From Piper betle (Eukaryota; Streptophyta; Magnoliopsida; Piperales; Piperaceae), in the NCBI GenBank assembly GCA_033002965.1, contig JAURVB010013536.1, forward strand, positions 19,544 to 83,543: DNA of 64,000 nt, in the 5' to 3' direction. The notes below the pieces were generated by a model, which worked only from the letters and a program-made list of their open reading frames with translations, made no database searches and was not told the DNA's origin. Of this stretch, positions 51,640-62,959 are shown in pieces. Each line of letters opens with the position of its first letter. Positions within the stretch are counted from its first letter, which is position 1. The translations under genes were made by a program, and so were the position numbers.

Positions 51640-53060
51640 GACCCCAATTAACACAGGTCATTTAAACGTATTTTACTTCCGTGATTAATAACCCTCGAGG
51701 ATGAGATCCCTCAAGTTTGATTTCAAAAATAAGATCCACCGCAAGTTGCATTTGGACCTATTATATAATCCCTACCAAGGCCTATATACATATAGTTTTT
51801 TCAGGTTTTCTAGTGAGATGTGAGATAAACGAAAGTCGACTCACGTGAACCCTGAGATAGTAGTGCTAGTCAAAACGGGCTCTAGATTGGTGAGCGGGTT
51901 ATTCCATTCCCGATAGATCCTGACAACTCCACCTTTGAGTTACTCAAACCCGGAAAAGTGTGGAGGATTATGAGTATTACAATGCAGCATGTCTAGACTT
52001 GTGGATTTAAAGGGTACTAAAGGCATCTATCTGAGAGTACTTGGCCTTTGTGGTCAGGGTCAGGAGTGATACAGAGGATGTATGTAGGGCTTTAGGATGA
52101 TTGATTTTCTCGTGCAAGGGATAGTTTGAAAATGTGGAGGGCTTTAGAATAATTGATTTTCCCGCGCAAGGGATATTGACGTTTTCCTATTATATATGTA
52201 AGTTTTGTGATCCTGAGTCGGCTTTAGTGGGAAGATAGATAAACGCTACGCACACTTGAGCTTTGCACAATTACTTTCTTTCATACTTTAATTTATATTT
52301 TATGAGTGTTCACGCATATTTAATAATGTCTTCCATTCTCTTGACTCATTAGATGCCTCGACATTTTCAAACTATCCCTTGCATGAGAAAATCAATTATC
52401 CTCCGTATCACTCTTGGAGCACAGAGGCCGAGTACTCTCAGTTAGGGCGTTTTCAGTACCCTTTGAATCCACAAGTCTACACATGCGCTGCATTGTAATA
52501 CCCGTAATCCTCCACACTTCTTCGGGTTTGAAGAACTCAAAAGTAGAGTTGGTAGGGTCCCACAAGTCTACACATGCGCTGCATTGTAATACTCGTAATC
52601 CTCCACACTTCTTCAGGTTTGAGGAACTCAAAAGTAGAGTTGGTAGGGTCCCTCGAGAATGGAACGATCCAATTACTAATCCAAAGCCCGCTTTGACTGG
52701 GACGTGCCTGCTACGATTTACATTAGTCGACTTTCCCTTGTCTCACATCTCACAGCTAAACCCAAGAACACTATATGAACATAGGTCTTGGTAGGGATTT
52801 ATATAATTGGCCTAAAGGCAACTTGTCATGGATTTTGTTTTTGAAATTAGACTCAAGGAATCTCATCCTCGAGGGTTATTAATCACGACATTAAAATAAG
52901 TGTAAATGGCCCATGTTAAGTGGGGTCCAATAAAATAAACACTTAACATGTCTTGCGATCTAGAAATCAGATCAAAGAAGAGTCCTAATAGACATGTGGT
53001 CTAAGCTCCAAGTGTGACGTCTCATCTACGGTGAGCTCAGACTCCGAAACCTACATCGAA
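51640..53060. mobile_element. Two LTR fragments in inverted arrangement
   Basis: 51640-52200 reads in the orientation of LTR D (GGTCATTTAAACG, CCTCGAGGATGAGATCCCTC, AAAGGGTACTAAAGG). 52355-52930 is its reverse complement (AGTACCCTTTGAATCC, GAATCTCATCCTCGAGGG, GGCCCATGTTAAGTGGG). They form a large imperfect inverted repeat centred near 52270. Neither has an intact terminus. Confidence 0.65.
52470..52651. repeat. 91-bp tandem duplication within LTR fragment
   Basis: 52470-52560 and 52561-52651 are near-identical, both starting CACAAGTCTACACATGCGCT and ending GTTGGTAGGGTCC. Confidence 0.88.
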
Positions 53061-53301
53061 ATCCACTACTACGCAAAATACTGACATTTGTATATGATGT
53101 ATTATTGTGGTGTGTGCTCACATCATCAATACATCTTAACAAAGAAAATAGTGCTAATAAACCTACAAGCAAACATCAAACACACAAATAAAAACATAAT
53201 AAAGAAAATAAATAATATACAAATAATAAATAAATAAATAAATATACTCATGAATAAATAGATAAATAATAACATTTTTAGCCCTTGGTATCTCTTCATC
53301 T

Positions 53302-54235
53302 ATAGCACCCCAATTTTGGTTCACCTATTAATCCAATCAGATATGTTATGATCGAGTCGAGTCATGTACAAAGCTGTAAGACTCGATCAGTAATATAGAT
53401 GGAAATAACCCACTTTGCGCCTTGAGAATGGATGACATTACTAAATATGAGTCAAAACACATCAAATAAAAATAAAAATATGAAAGAAAATAACTGAGCT
53501 CAAGTGTGTGTAGCATTTATTTGTCCAAAAAAACAAACTCGAGGGATCTCATCCTCGATGGTTATTAATCAGGAAATTTGTACGAAAAATAGCCCATGTA
53601 GAGTGGGATACAATAAATCCACCACTCGACACGTCCACTTACTTGTTAAAACAAATTACGATAAAGTGAAAGAGTCAAACCAGAAGAAAGTACTAAACGG
53701 ACCTGACAGCAGTTCCAATCGTATCCACGCGCCTAGGCGGCGAGCTCCTACTCCGTACCTATATATCAAAACTAAAAACTAACGTCCGATATGATGCATT
53801 CACACATCCTATATCACACTCACATCAAAGGATACACATCAATTCATATCAAGATTTTCTAGGCTACATTACATTTGATAAACAAGTCATATTTAATTCA
53901 CTTAATTAATTCCTTAACATTTATTTTAATACAATTCAAATCAACAAATTCATTCTTATTTACAATCAAACTATTTTATCACATCATTCAATCAAATCCT
54001 AACATGTTGTGCTCATAATGATCAATTTTAAGTAATTAGGTCGGGGCCAATTATGCCTCGCGTCATCGGCAATTGGCGGCGACTAGGGTTTGTCCCTCAG
54101 TACTAGACTCAAATTCAGCATCTGGTGGTGTCCGAAGTTTAATTGGGTTCAGCTGAACGAATTTGGTGAAAATCTAGTCCATTGGTCCCTCCTCGATTTG
54201 TGATACGCCGGCACTGGTGACCCACTAGGTTTGAG
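53302..54235 (+). mobile_element. Truncated long LTR (plus orientation)
   Basis: Starts near TATAGCACCCCAATTTTGG (decayed TGTAACACCCC), is internally deleted, and contains GGATCTCATCCTCGATGGTT, GGCGGCGAGCTCCTACTCC and GGCGGCGACTAGGGTTTG. It stops around 54235 before the GC-rich block. Confidence 0.6.
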
Positions 54236-54679
54236 AATAAATTTGGGCAATTAAATATTAATTTATTGAGATATAAGAATTACAAGAATTGCGATTTCAC
54301 AAACTGCCACACTTTTGTGGGTTTTATTCCAATAGCCTTAATCACAGTGTTTTTAATGAATAGATATTTTTTATTTATTGACAATTTCATGAATATATAT
54401 GTATATACACACACACACACACGAAAATTATAGAGTGTGAACCTTTTTAAATGTGAATTTTGTGAACCTATATCATGGAGAATAATTTTTTATTTAACTG
54501 TTCACATTTGGTGATTATGAATAAGTGGCTACGAATAGGTGGTTATGAGTAGTTCCTAAAATACCAAGAACTATGATCCATTAGATAAAAAATTAACGGC
54601 TATGCTAGAGGTTCACAAAGTTCATATTTTAAAAAAATTATTCTATTACTTATGTGTGTGTATATATATATATATACAC

Positions 54680-54746
<67 letters not shown>
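54236..54746. repeat. AT-rich spacer with CA and TA microsatellites
   Basis: (CA)n at 54407-54422, (TA)n at 54660-54675 and a long perfect (TA)n at about 54690-54745, which abuts element F2. No gene seen. Confidence 0.75.
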
Positions 54747-54748
<2 letters not shown>

Positions 54749-57152
54749 GCTACTATGCGCTGCAGTGTTTTGCAGCGCATAGGCAGCGCATTGTATATCG
54801 GCCGTTGGATCAAAATCCAACGGCCGACAACGTTTTCTCTTTTTTTTTTTTTTGCCCGACCCCCTCCCCATCGCCGGATTCCGCCGCCGCCCCGGCCACG
54901 CCCCGCCCGCCATCGGCCCCGCCCGGCCACCGGCCCCGCCCCCACGGCCCTGCCCCCAACCGCCGTCCCCCACCGCCACCGTCAGTAGCCGCGGCGGCAA
55001 CCCCGCGTCGCTTCCCCCCACCCCTCCGGGCCGCCACATTCCTCCCCGCCCCGAGCGCCACCGTCCGCCAACCGCCGGCCTGCGTTCCCCCCTCCCCGAG
55101 CACGACCGTCCGCCAACCCCCCGGCCAGCGTCGCGGCCTCGCCGCCCCCCCCCCACCCCCTGCTCGCTCGCAGTGAGCTCCGACTGCTCACGGCCGCCCG
55201 CTCCCCGCCCGCGCCCCGCCACGGCCATGAGTTTTCCAGTCGGCCCACCAACCCCCGAGTGGCGACAGCGTTGGCGAGCGGCCACCGGCGGCGAGTTAGC
55301 CGGCGGTGGGATGGCGGCGCGAAACAGAGGGAGGAAGAAACAGGGGAGGGTATTTTTGTAATAAAAATTTGACTCGAGTCGGGATCGAGTCAAGTTTTTA
55401 TTAGGAAATAAATTTTAAAAAGAATAAAATAATTTCGTTAAAAAAAATTGACTCGATCCCAACTTGAGTCAAGTTAATATTATGAAATAAATTTGAAAAA
55501 AATAAAATAATTTTATAAAAAAAACTTGACTCGATCTCGACTCGAGTCAAGTTAATATTATAAAATAAATTTTTTTAAAAATAAAATAATTTCCTAATAA
55601 AAACTTAACTCGAGTTGGGATCAGTCAAGTTTTTATTAAGAAATAAATTTTAAAAATATAAAATAATTTTATCAAAAAAAATTGACTCGATCTCGACTCG
55701 TATCAAGTTAATATTATAAAATAATTTTTTTTAAAAATAAAATAATTTCGTAATAAAAACTTAACTCGAGTCGGGATTAATCAAGTTTTTATTACGAAAT
55801 TATTTTATTTTTTTAAAATTTATTTTTAATCAAAACTTAACTCGGTCACCAAATAAATTTATTACAAAATAAATTTAAAAATATAAAATAATTTCATAAT
55901 AAAAACTTAATTCGATCTGACTCGAGTCAATAATATGAAATAAATTTAAAAAATATAAAATAATTTTGTAATAAAAACTTGACTCGATCATGTGCGGGAC
56001 GGAGTCAAGTTTTTATTACAAAATAAATTTATTACCGAATAAATTTTTATTACAAAATAAATTTAAAAAAAAATAAAATAATTCCGTAATAAATTATTTT
56101 AACTCGAGTCGGGATCAAATAAAGTTTTTATTATGAAATTATTTTATTTTTTAAAATTTATTTTGTTATATTAACTCGAGTCCGATCGAGTAAAATTTTT
56201 ATTACTAAAATACTCTCCCCTGTTTCTTTCTCATTTATTTTGGCGTGCTACCCTGTGCCGGTGACCTTACCGTCGGCCGCCTGCTGGCCAATAATATCGC
56301 CTCCTCAAGGCTGGATGGGCCTGCTGGGAAATACATGGTGCCAGTCTCATGTGGGACCAATAAAATTTTTATTACAAAATTATTTTATTTTATTTTTAAA
56401 TTTATTTCATAATATTGACTCGATCCCGTGCGAGATCGAGTCAAGTTTTTATTATACAAAAATTTTATTTTTTTAATTTATTTCGTAATATTAACTCGAG
56501 TCTGGGACCGAGTAAAGTTTTTATTACGATTTTACCCTCCCCTGTTCCCGCACGACCTCTCTCTTGCCGCGCCACCCCACCGCGGCGACTTCGCCGCCGG
56601 CCACCCGCGGGGGGGGGGGGATTGGGGGGATGGCGAGGGTAGGGCGGCGGCTGCGAGCGGGGGGCACAGAGGTGGAACGCGGAGGGGCCGCGGCTGCGGG
56701 CGGGGCGGGGGACTGGGACCGCGGCGGCGGGGGAATCACGAGGGTGGGGGCGGCTACGAGCGAGGGTGGGGCGGGGGAGGGGGTGGGAACGCGGGGGTGG
56801 GGGGGGCGGCGGCTGCGGGTGGCGCGGCTGCTGCGAGCGGGGCCGGGGGGTGGGGCGGCGGTTGCGAGCGGGGCCGGGGCCGGGGGACTGCGGCTGCGGG
56901 AGGGCGGGGGCGGGGGCGACCGGCGGGGAACGTCTGCGGCGTGGGCGGAGCAGCCGGCGGCCAACGTCGGCGGCGCGGGCGGAGGTGCCGGCGAGGGTAC
57001 CTGAGGGAAAAACAGGGGGAGAATTGGAAAAACGGGGGAAGGGGTGAAAAATGCGTAAATTGATTGATGGCCGTTGGATTTTAATCCAACGGCCATCAAT
57101 CCAGTGCGCTGCCTGCGCTGCAAAAGGCAGGCAGCGCACTGTAGACGTCCTC
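54747..57152. mobile_element. Mutator-like element F2 (non-autonomous)
   Basis: The left arm begins CGCTACTATGCGCTGCAG, with a GCGCTGC..TTTTGCAGCGC hairpin and CCGTTGGATC..ATCCAACGG hairpin. The right arm has the inverted equivalents (57065-57145). GC-rich blocks lie at 54840-55330 and 56535-57000, flanking a long palindrome array. The arms read as long open frames on both strands (up to ~250 codons) but are low-complexity Pro/Arg/Ala/Gly, with no domains. The left flank is (TA)n and the right flank TATATATATA. No transposase. Confidence 0.7.
55345..56530. repeat. Palindrome array in F2 (~13 units)
   Basis: About 85-95 bp per unit: a self-complementary core (AAAACTTGACTCG ... CGAGTCAAGTTTTTATTA) plus an AT spacer like AATAAATTTTAAAAATAAAA. 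The core contains the perfect palindrome TTGACTCGAGTCAA or variants. Confidence 0.85.
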
Positions 57153-57200
57153 TATATATATATATGTATACACACATAAATAATAGAAGAATTTTTCTAA

Positions 57201-57203
<3 letters not shown>

Positions 57204-57273
<70 letters not shown>
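57204..57273. repeat. (GA)n microsatellite
   Basis: About 35 uninterrupted GA repeats immediately left of element F3. Confidence 0.95.
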
Positions 57274-57276
<3 letters not shown>

Positions 57277-58127
57277 CTACTATGCGCTGCATAAGCAGCT
57301 TATGCGATTGTGGTCGCTGGATCCAAATCCAACGGCCCACAATCAATTCATCCACACACACACCAACCCCCCGTCGCACCTCACCCCGCCCATTCCCGCT
57401 CCCCCTCGTGCCCCCGCCCTCCCACCCTCGCCCCTACCCTCCCGTGCACCCAGCTCCCACCCTCCTGCCCCCCCATGCACCCAGCCCCTGCCCTCCCGCC
57501 ATCCCGCCCTATAAAATGCCACCCCTGGATAGCCCCTACCACCCATCCCCCCGATCCCAGCTGGCACCCTCCGCGACACCCTGCTCGCCCCCCTCCTCCC
57601 TTGGCAGCCCCCCGGGCTCTCCTCCCTCGCCCCCCGCGCCCCCCCCCACAGCCCCATGGCGCCACCTGCCGCAGCTGTCCCAACTCGTGTCAATAAAAAA
57701 ATTGACTCGGTCTCCACTCCCAGACGGCCTAATGTGCCGAACTCGTCGCACGAGGGTGTGCTATTTTAACGTTGAATTTTTTTTCATAGGCTTCAGTGGC
57801 AACATTTATAATCATCTGATTAAATAAAACAGTTAAGTATTTCTACACAATGAAAATAAAAATTGTTGACGACATAATTGTTGCCTTGATTTATTGTACT
57901 TATGTTTCAATCGGTGTAAAAAAATATATTTTTAGATAAAAAATATTTGTGAGTGGAGTCGAGGTAGCCAGAATTACATCTGTCAGCAAAGAACAAATCC
58001 AACTAAATACGAGAATCAGGTAAGAGTTAAGCCTTTGAAAGTACTTTGACTTAATTAAAGAATATTTAGTGCGACGATTTTAATTGAAAATATTCTTAGA
58101 TTTTATAAATTTTGTATTTTTTTAAGA

Positions 58128-60039
58128 ATGGACAATCTTCAAGATAAAGCATATGACGAAGAAGAATTAGGCCAACATATTACAACATTCTATCCGATTG
58201 TAGAAGATGAGTTTAAACCGAAGGTTGGAATGCAATTTGATTGTTTGGACGATGCATTCAACTTATACGGTCGTTATTCAAAAATGGCCGGATTTGGTAT
58301 ACATAAACATAGTACAAATTATCATAGGATAACAAAAATGTTATGGTCTTAAGTGTTTGTGTGTTCTAAAGAAGGACATTTAAGAGAAGATGAGTGACAA
58401 AGAGAAACCCCCGACAAAGGAAAAAAAGAACTCATCCTATAATTAGAGAAGATTGTCAAGAACGCATCAGGGTAACTAAGAATAAAGAGGGCACATGGAA
58501 TGTCATGCATTTCGAAGAAGGACATAGTCATGCACTCCTTACACCATCAAAAACTCAATTTCTCAAGTCCCATAGGCATGCTACAAGTGTGCACCGAAAA
58601 TTGATTGACACATTTGGAGAGGCTAATATAAAAGCCTCTCAACTAATGTCTGTGCTACAAATTGAAGTAGGTGGGGCTGAAAATATTGGTTGTACAGAGA
58701 AAGATATTAAAAATGCCCAGATAAAAAATAAAGAAGAGATAAAGGAAATTGATGCCTAATTATTGTTGGAATATTTCGAGGAAATAAAAGAGATGAATGA
58801 CTCCTTTTTTTATTGCTATGCAGTAGATGATGAGGGTAGATTAAAACATTGTTTTTGGGCGGATGGAATTGTAAGAAAAAATTATAAGCTTTTCTTAGAT
58901 GTGATGATTTTTGATATAACATATGATACAAATAAATATGCACTTATTTTTACACCATTCTCTGGAGTAAACCATCACGGTCAAACAATTACATTTGGAT
59001 GTGCATTTTTGTGTAATGAGAAGGCTGAGTCGTTTGTGTGGCTTTTTGAAACATTTTTGAAATGCATGGATGGAAGGCATCCCGGTGCAATTGTTACTGA
59101 TTAAGATCCGACAATGGATAAAGCAATTAAATTGATATTTCCTTCAACATATCATCGTCTTTGTATTTGGCATATCCTTAAGAAGGAGACTGAAAAATTA
59201 GGTGCAATTGCTCATAGAAGGGAGTTTTATGAGCCATTCCATAGTTTAATTTATGGTGCCAAAAACAAAGAAGATTTTGAATCACAATGGAGTGAAATAA
59301 TGAAAGACAATTGTGTGGAGGAAAATGAGTGGTTGAAATCCATATATGCAATTCGTCATGCTTGGGTGCCTGTTTATAGTAAAGGTATATTTTTCGCTGG
59401 TATAAAAAGTTCGCAACGAAGTGAATCTCAAAACTCATTTTACTCAAGGTATGTGAACAAAAAAATAGCCTTATTGAGTTTATACATAGATATGAGAGGT
59501 CTATCAAAAGACAGAGATTGAATGAGGCAAAAGAATCATATGAAAATTCATATAAAAGCCCAAAATTGGTCACCCCATTCATCATGGAATGTAAGATGAC
59601 AAAGGTTTATACTCGAAAAGTGTTTTATAAATTTCAAGAACAACTACAATACAATATGGTTTGTTGCTCAGCTCATAAGAAATTAGATGGGGAGGATGTT
59701 GAACAATATGATGTAACATGTTGTAGAAATAATAAAGAGTCGGTTGCATGTGTTACTTACAAAGGAGTTAACAGTAGATGCACATATAGTTGTCAACTTT
59801 TGGAAAGTGAAGGTATTCCATGTAGACATTTGCTATATGTACTTAGATTGAATGAGGGTGATATTTTTCCTGAACTCTATATCATGAAGAGATGGACAAT
59901 TGAAATAGCAAAGGAAGTTGTTCTTGAGGGTGATGGAGTGGAACTTCATGGTAATTGCAACAAAACTTTATTCTCTAATCGGGGAGAATTGCACTGTATA
60001 TTTTATCAATGGGCCAAAAAGGACATATTCATCATTTGA
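58128..60039 (+). pseudogene. FAR1/FHY3-type MULE transposase, decayed
   Basis: Start ATG at 58128. The N-terminal FAR1 DNA-binding domain is seen as FKPKVGMQFDCLDDAFNLYG and, after a frame change, RIRVTKNKEGTWNVMHFEEG. The DDE transposase core shows FDITYDTNKYALIFTPFSGV, TFGCAFL, ESFVWLFETFLKCMDGRHPG, IVTD and HRLCIWHI. The C-terminal SWIM finger is YSCQLLESEGIPCRHLLYVL, and a CNKRG..TCP knuckle-like piece lies at 60240-60290. Disruptions: in-frame stops at 58350, 58757 and 59102 (the last two where a Gln is normally expected, consistent with C-to-T change), a frame change between 58352 and 58394, and a 1-bp loss in an A run near 59460. About 640 codons in all, near normal length. Closest to Mutator-like transposases from which FAR1/FHY3 regulators derive; no longer codes for an active protein here. 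Confidence 0.87.
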
Positions 60040-60654
60040 AAAATTTGAACTCACCAAGCAATAACTTTTGGAGATAGGAAAATTGGTAGAAGATGTGGTA
60101 GATGATCCGCATCATGGAATATAAGTACATCATGGAATATAAGTACATCCACTGGCACAATCAAAGACAAAAAGAAGTGGTAAAAGATGGAAGAGTGGTA
60201 AAGAACTTGTAGTGGACCATATGGTAAAAGATAGGCTATGCCATGGTTGCAATAAACGGGGAGTTGGGTATGATAAACGCACTTGCCCTGCAATTGTATC
60301 ACAGTGGTAATGTTGCCTAACACAACCCTTGTTTTGATCTTTGTTATATATATTTTATGTGATTATTTTCCATGTTTTGTTTTTAAATATGTAGGCAAAA
60401 AAATATTCCATCTAAAAGTGGAGTTGTGGAGTCTATTCAGGGGCGTCGGTGCAGTGATGGCGAATGTCAAAGCAGTGATGCAGAACGACTATGATAGCTC
60501 CGAATTTGTAAAGTTTGTACTTGTATTCATCATGTGGAAGAAAGTTAAATGAGATGGATCTCCTGTGTTTTGCTTCTGATGTATTTAAATGTTATCAAAA
60601 TATATAAGAGAATGTCATTTTTTTAAAATGTTGATTGCATATTTAATTTTACAA

Positions 60655-60900
60655 ACGTTTACCGAGTTAAGACGCATTATTTACACGAGGCGAGACCGAG
60701 TCAAGTTTTTATTTATTTGAGTATGGAATGATTCAATTTTTTATTTACTCCACTCAAGTCGAGACCAAGGCATTTTTTTATTAACTTGACTCGAGTCGAT
60801 ACCTCGTTAAGTTTTTATTGAGTCGAGTTGAGACTGAGTCAATTTTTAATTTACTTGACTCGAGTCGAGACCGAGTCAATTTTTTATTGACTCGACTCGG
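60655..60900. repeat. Palindrome patch in F3
   Basis: Four to five units of ACTTGACTCGAGTCGAGACC / GAGTCAATTTTTTATT flank the G-rich right arm; same core as the F1 and F2 arrays. Confidence 0.75.
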
Positions 60901-61439
60901 GCCATGAGTGGTGGCAGGGGTGGTGGTGGCTGGGGCAGGCCTGGCCACGACGGTGGGCTGTGGCAGGGGGAGCGGAGGTGGAGGTTGTCGCAGGGGGGGG
61001 CGAGGGGTGGCCGCAGTGGAGGTAATCGCAGGGTGGGGGGCGTCCCGAGGCGGCGGGAGGGTGGGAGGCCGGTGTTGGCCGGGGTGGGGGGGGCCCGCGG
61101 TGGCTGGTGGGAGGCTGCGGCGGAGGTCGTCCCGGGACGGACGGGCGGGAAAGGTATGACACGGGGCGGCGTGGGGGGGGGGGGAGCTAGGAGGCCGATG
61201 TTGACATGGGGTTGGCGGCGGGTGGGGGGCTCTGGCGGAGGCGGGAAAGGTGCGACACGGGTGGCGGGTGGCCGTGGTGGAGGTTGTCCCTGGGCGGGGC
61301 GGCGAATAGGTGGGATAGGTGCAACAGAGGGGGAGGGGGGGAGGGGGTAAATTGATTGTGGGCCACTGGATTTGGATCTAGCGACCACAATCGCATAAGC
61401 TGCTTATGTGCTGCATTTTGATGCGGCGCATAGTAGCTT

Positions 61440-62470
61440 TTATATATATATATATATATATAATTCTTGCATTAAAGTACTGGGGAATTTTATACTCCGA
61501 TCAAGTTTTAGTTTTTCTTGCGTCGTGGTTGATTTTGACCTCACAAAAATTTTGCGGGCTCCTTAATACTTACTTATTCGAAATTATAATTATTATTATC
61601 TATTATAAGGAAAGCATTAAAATATAATTCTACCTAAATTAGAATTGAAAATGTTAATATATTTTTTTGTACATTTATAATTACCTTAGTACTTACTTAA
61701 TTCTAAATTATAATGATTATTATTTATTATTTAGAAAGTATTGGACTATAATTCTACCTAAATTAGGAATTGAAAATGTTAATATATTTTAATATATTCA
61801 TAATTAGCTTAATACTTACTAAATTTTAAATTATAATTATTCTTATTTATTATTATGAAAGTATTAAACTATAGTTCTAACTAAATTAGGAATTGAAAAC
61901 GTTAAGATATTTTAATATTTCACAATTATACATTAAAATTAAAGGTAATACTTAACAATAGATACTTTATTTAGATTTGTACTATTTTAATATATTTATT
62001 CACACATTGTTCTTTATTATTGAAAACCTTAGAGTATAATTCTAATCAAATTTAAAATCTTTAAAAATAAATTTTATTTAGTTATTAAAATTCCTAACTA
62101 TTTTATATAACTATATTTTTATGAAATAATAATAATTTTTATAATTTTTATTTAAAAACAATATCATAATAATTCTAAAATTAATTTTGTATATTCTTCA
62201 TATATATTATTATTAATAAGTTGTGTGGGTCTTTGGCTAGCATATATATATATATATATATATATAACATATACACTCTTTGTTGATCATAATCTTAATT
62301 TGCATTCTATGGTGAGCATAAGCTTACTTTGCATTCTTAGTACATCCCTTAGCGTCAATTAACAAATAATTTAGATCCTTAATCCTTGGTTATACCATTT
62401 TGGGAAAAGTTAGGCCAGCGTCTCTCGACACCGACCGACACAGGTGAACCGGACCGGATTTTAAAATACT
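61440..62470. repeat. AT-rich spacer with diverged tandem repeats and (TA)n
   Basis: (TA)n at 61441-61462 and 62244-62265. Between them, 3-4 diverged ~120-bp units contain AATTAGGAATTGAAAA(T/C)GTTAA and CTTAATACTTACT. No gene. Confidence 0.65.
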
Positions 62471-62502
62471 CGCGGGAAAAAAGAGCAGATCTCGCGCCAA
62501 AC
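62470..62502 (+). promoter_or_regulatory. Two E2F-like sites
   Basis: GCGGGAAA at 62472-62479 and GCGCCAAA at 62494-62501 match the E2F consensus in both orientations, within a C-rich promoter/leader preceding the gene from 62960. This suggests G1/S-regulated expression. Confidence 0.65.
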
Positions 62503-62959
62503 ACCACTTCCCCAATTTCACGATATCTACCCTTCTCTTCCCTTCCACAACCTCCCCCCTCCCCCAACAACAACGACGACGTATATAGGTTCCAGATTAG
62601 CTACAATCTGCTGGGTTTATTGATTGGGTTCAACTTTCAGATCTAGTACTATTAGAGGTGCCAACTTTTGATTGTATGGGTTTTGATTTTTTGTTTTTTG
62701 TGGCGTGGGTTGATGCTTGTAATGTCATTTATTTGGCTAATTTGTAGCATAAATTTTTACCCAGATCTTGTATAATGACGTTTGTGGCATAAATTTTGAT
62801 TCAAATCTGGTATAATAATAATCTTTGTAGCATAAATTTTGATCTGGTATAGTGACATTTTTGTCATTAATTTTGATTCAGATGTGGTAATTGTGTTGAT
62901 TTTGGTTTAATCTGAGTTTATTTATTTATTTATTTATTTTATAAGAGGAAATCTTGTAG

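Larger units (their letters stand above)
57274..61439 (+). mobile_element. Mutator-like element F3 carrying a transposase
   Basis: AAGCTACTATGCGCTGCATA at the left matches the complement of the right end (ATGCGGCGCATAGTAGCTTT). Subterminal AGCAGCTTATGCGATTGTGG is inverted at the right. Arms are C-rich on the left (57360-57660) and G-rich on the right (60900-61345), mutually inverted. A palindrome patch lies at 60655-60900, and a (partly decayed) FAR1-type MULE transposase lies between. Right flank is (TA)n, left flank (GA)n. It is the putative autonomous relative of F1 and F2. Confidence 0.75.

Noticed and set aside
54650..55393. Long open frames (up to ~247 codons) on both strands of the GC-rich arm
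   Set aside because: Low-complexity Pro/Arg/Ala/Gly, open in several frames at once because stop codons are rare in GC-rich DNA; no domain or start context.
57204..57273. (GA)n as a regulatory GAGA element
   Set aside because: Simple microsatellite next to a transposon end with no gene promoter nearby.
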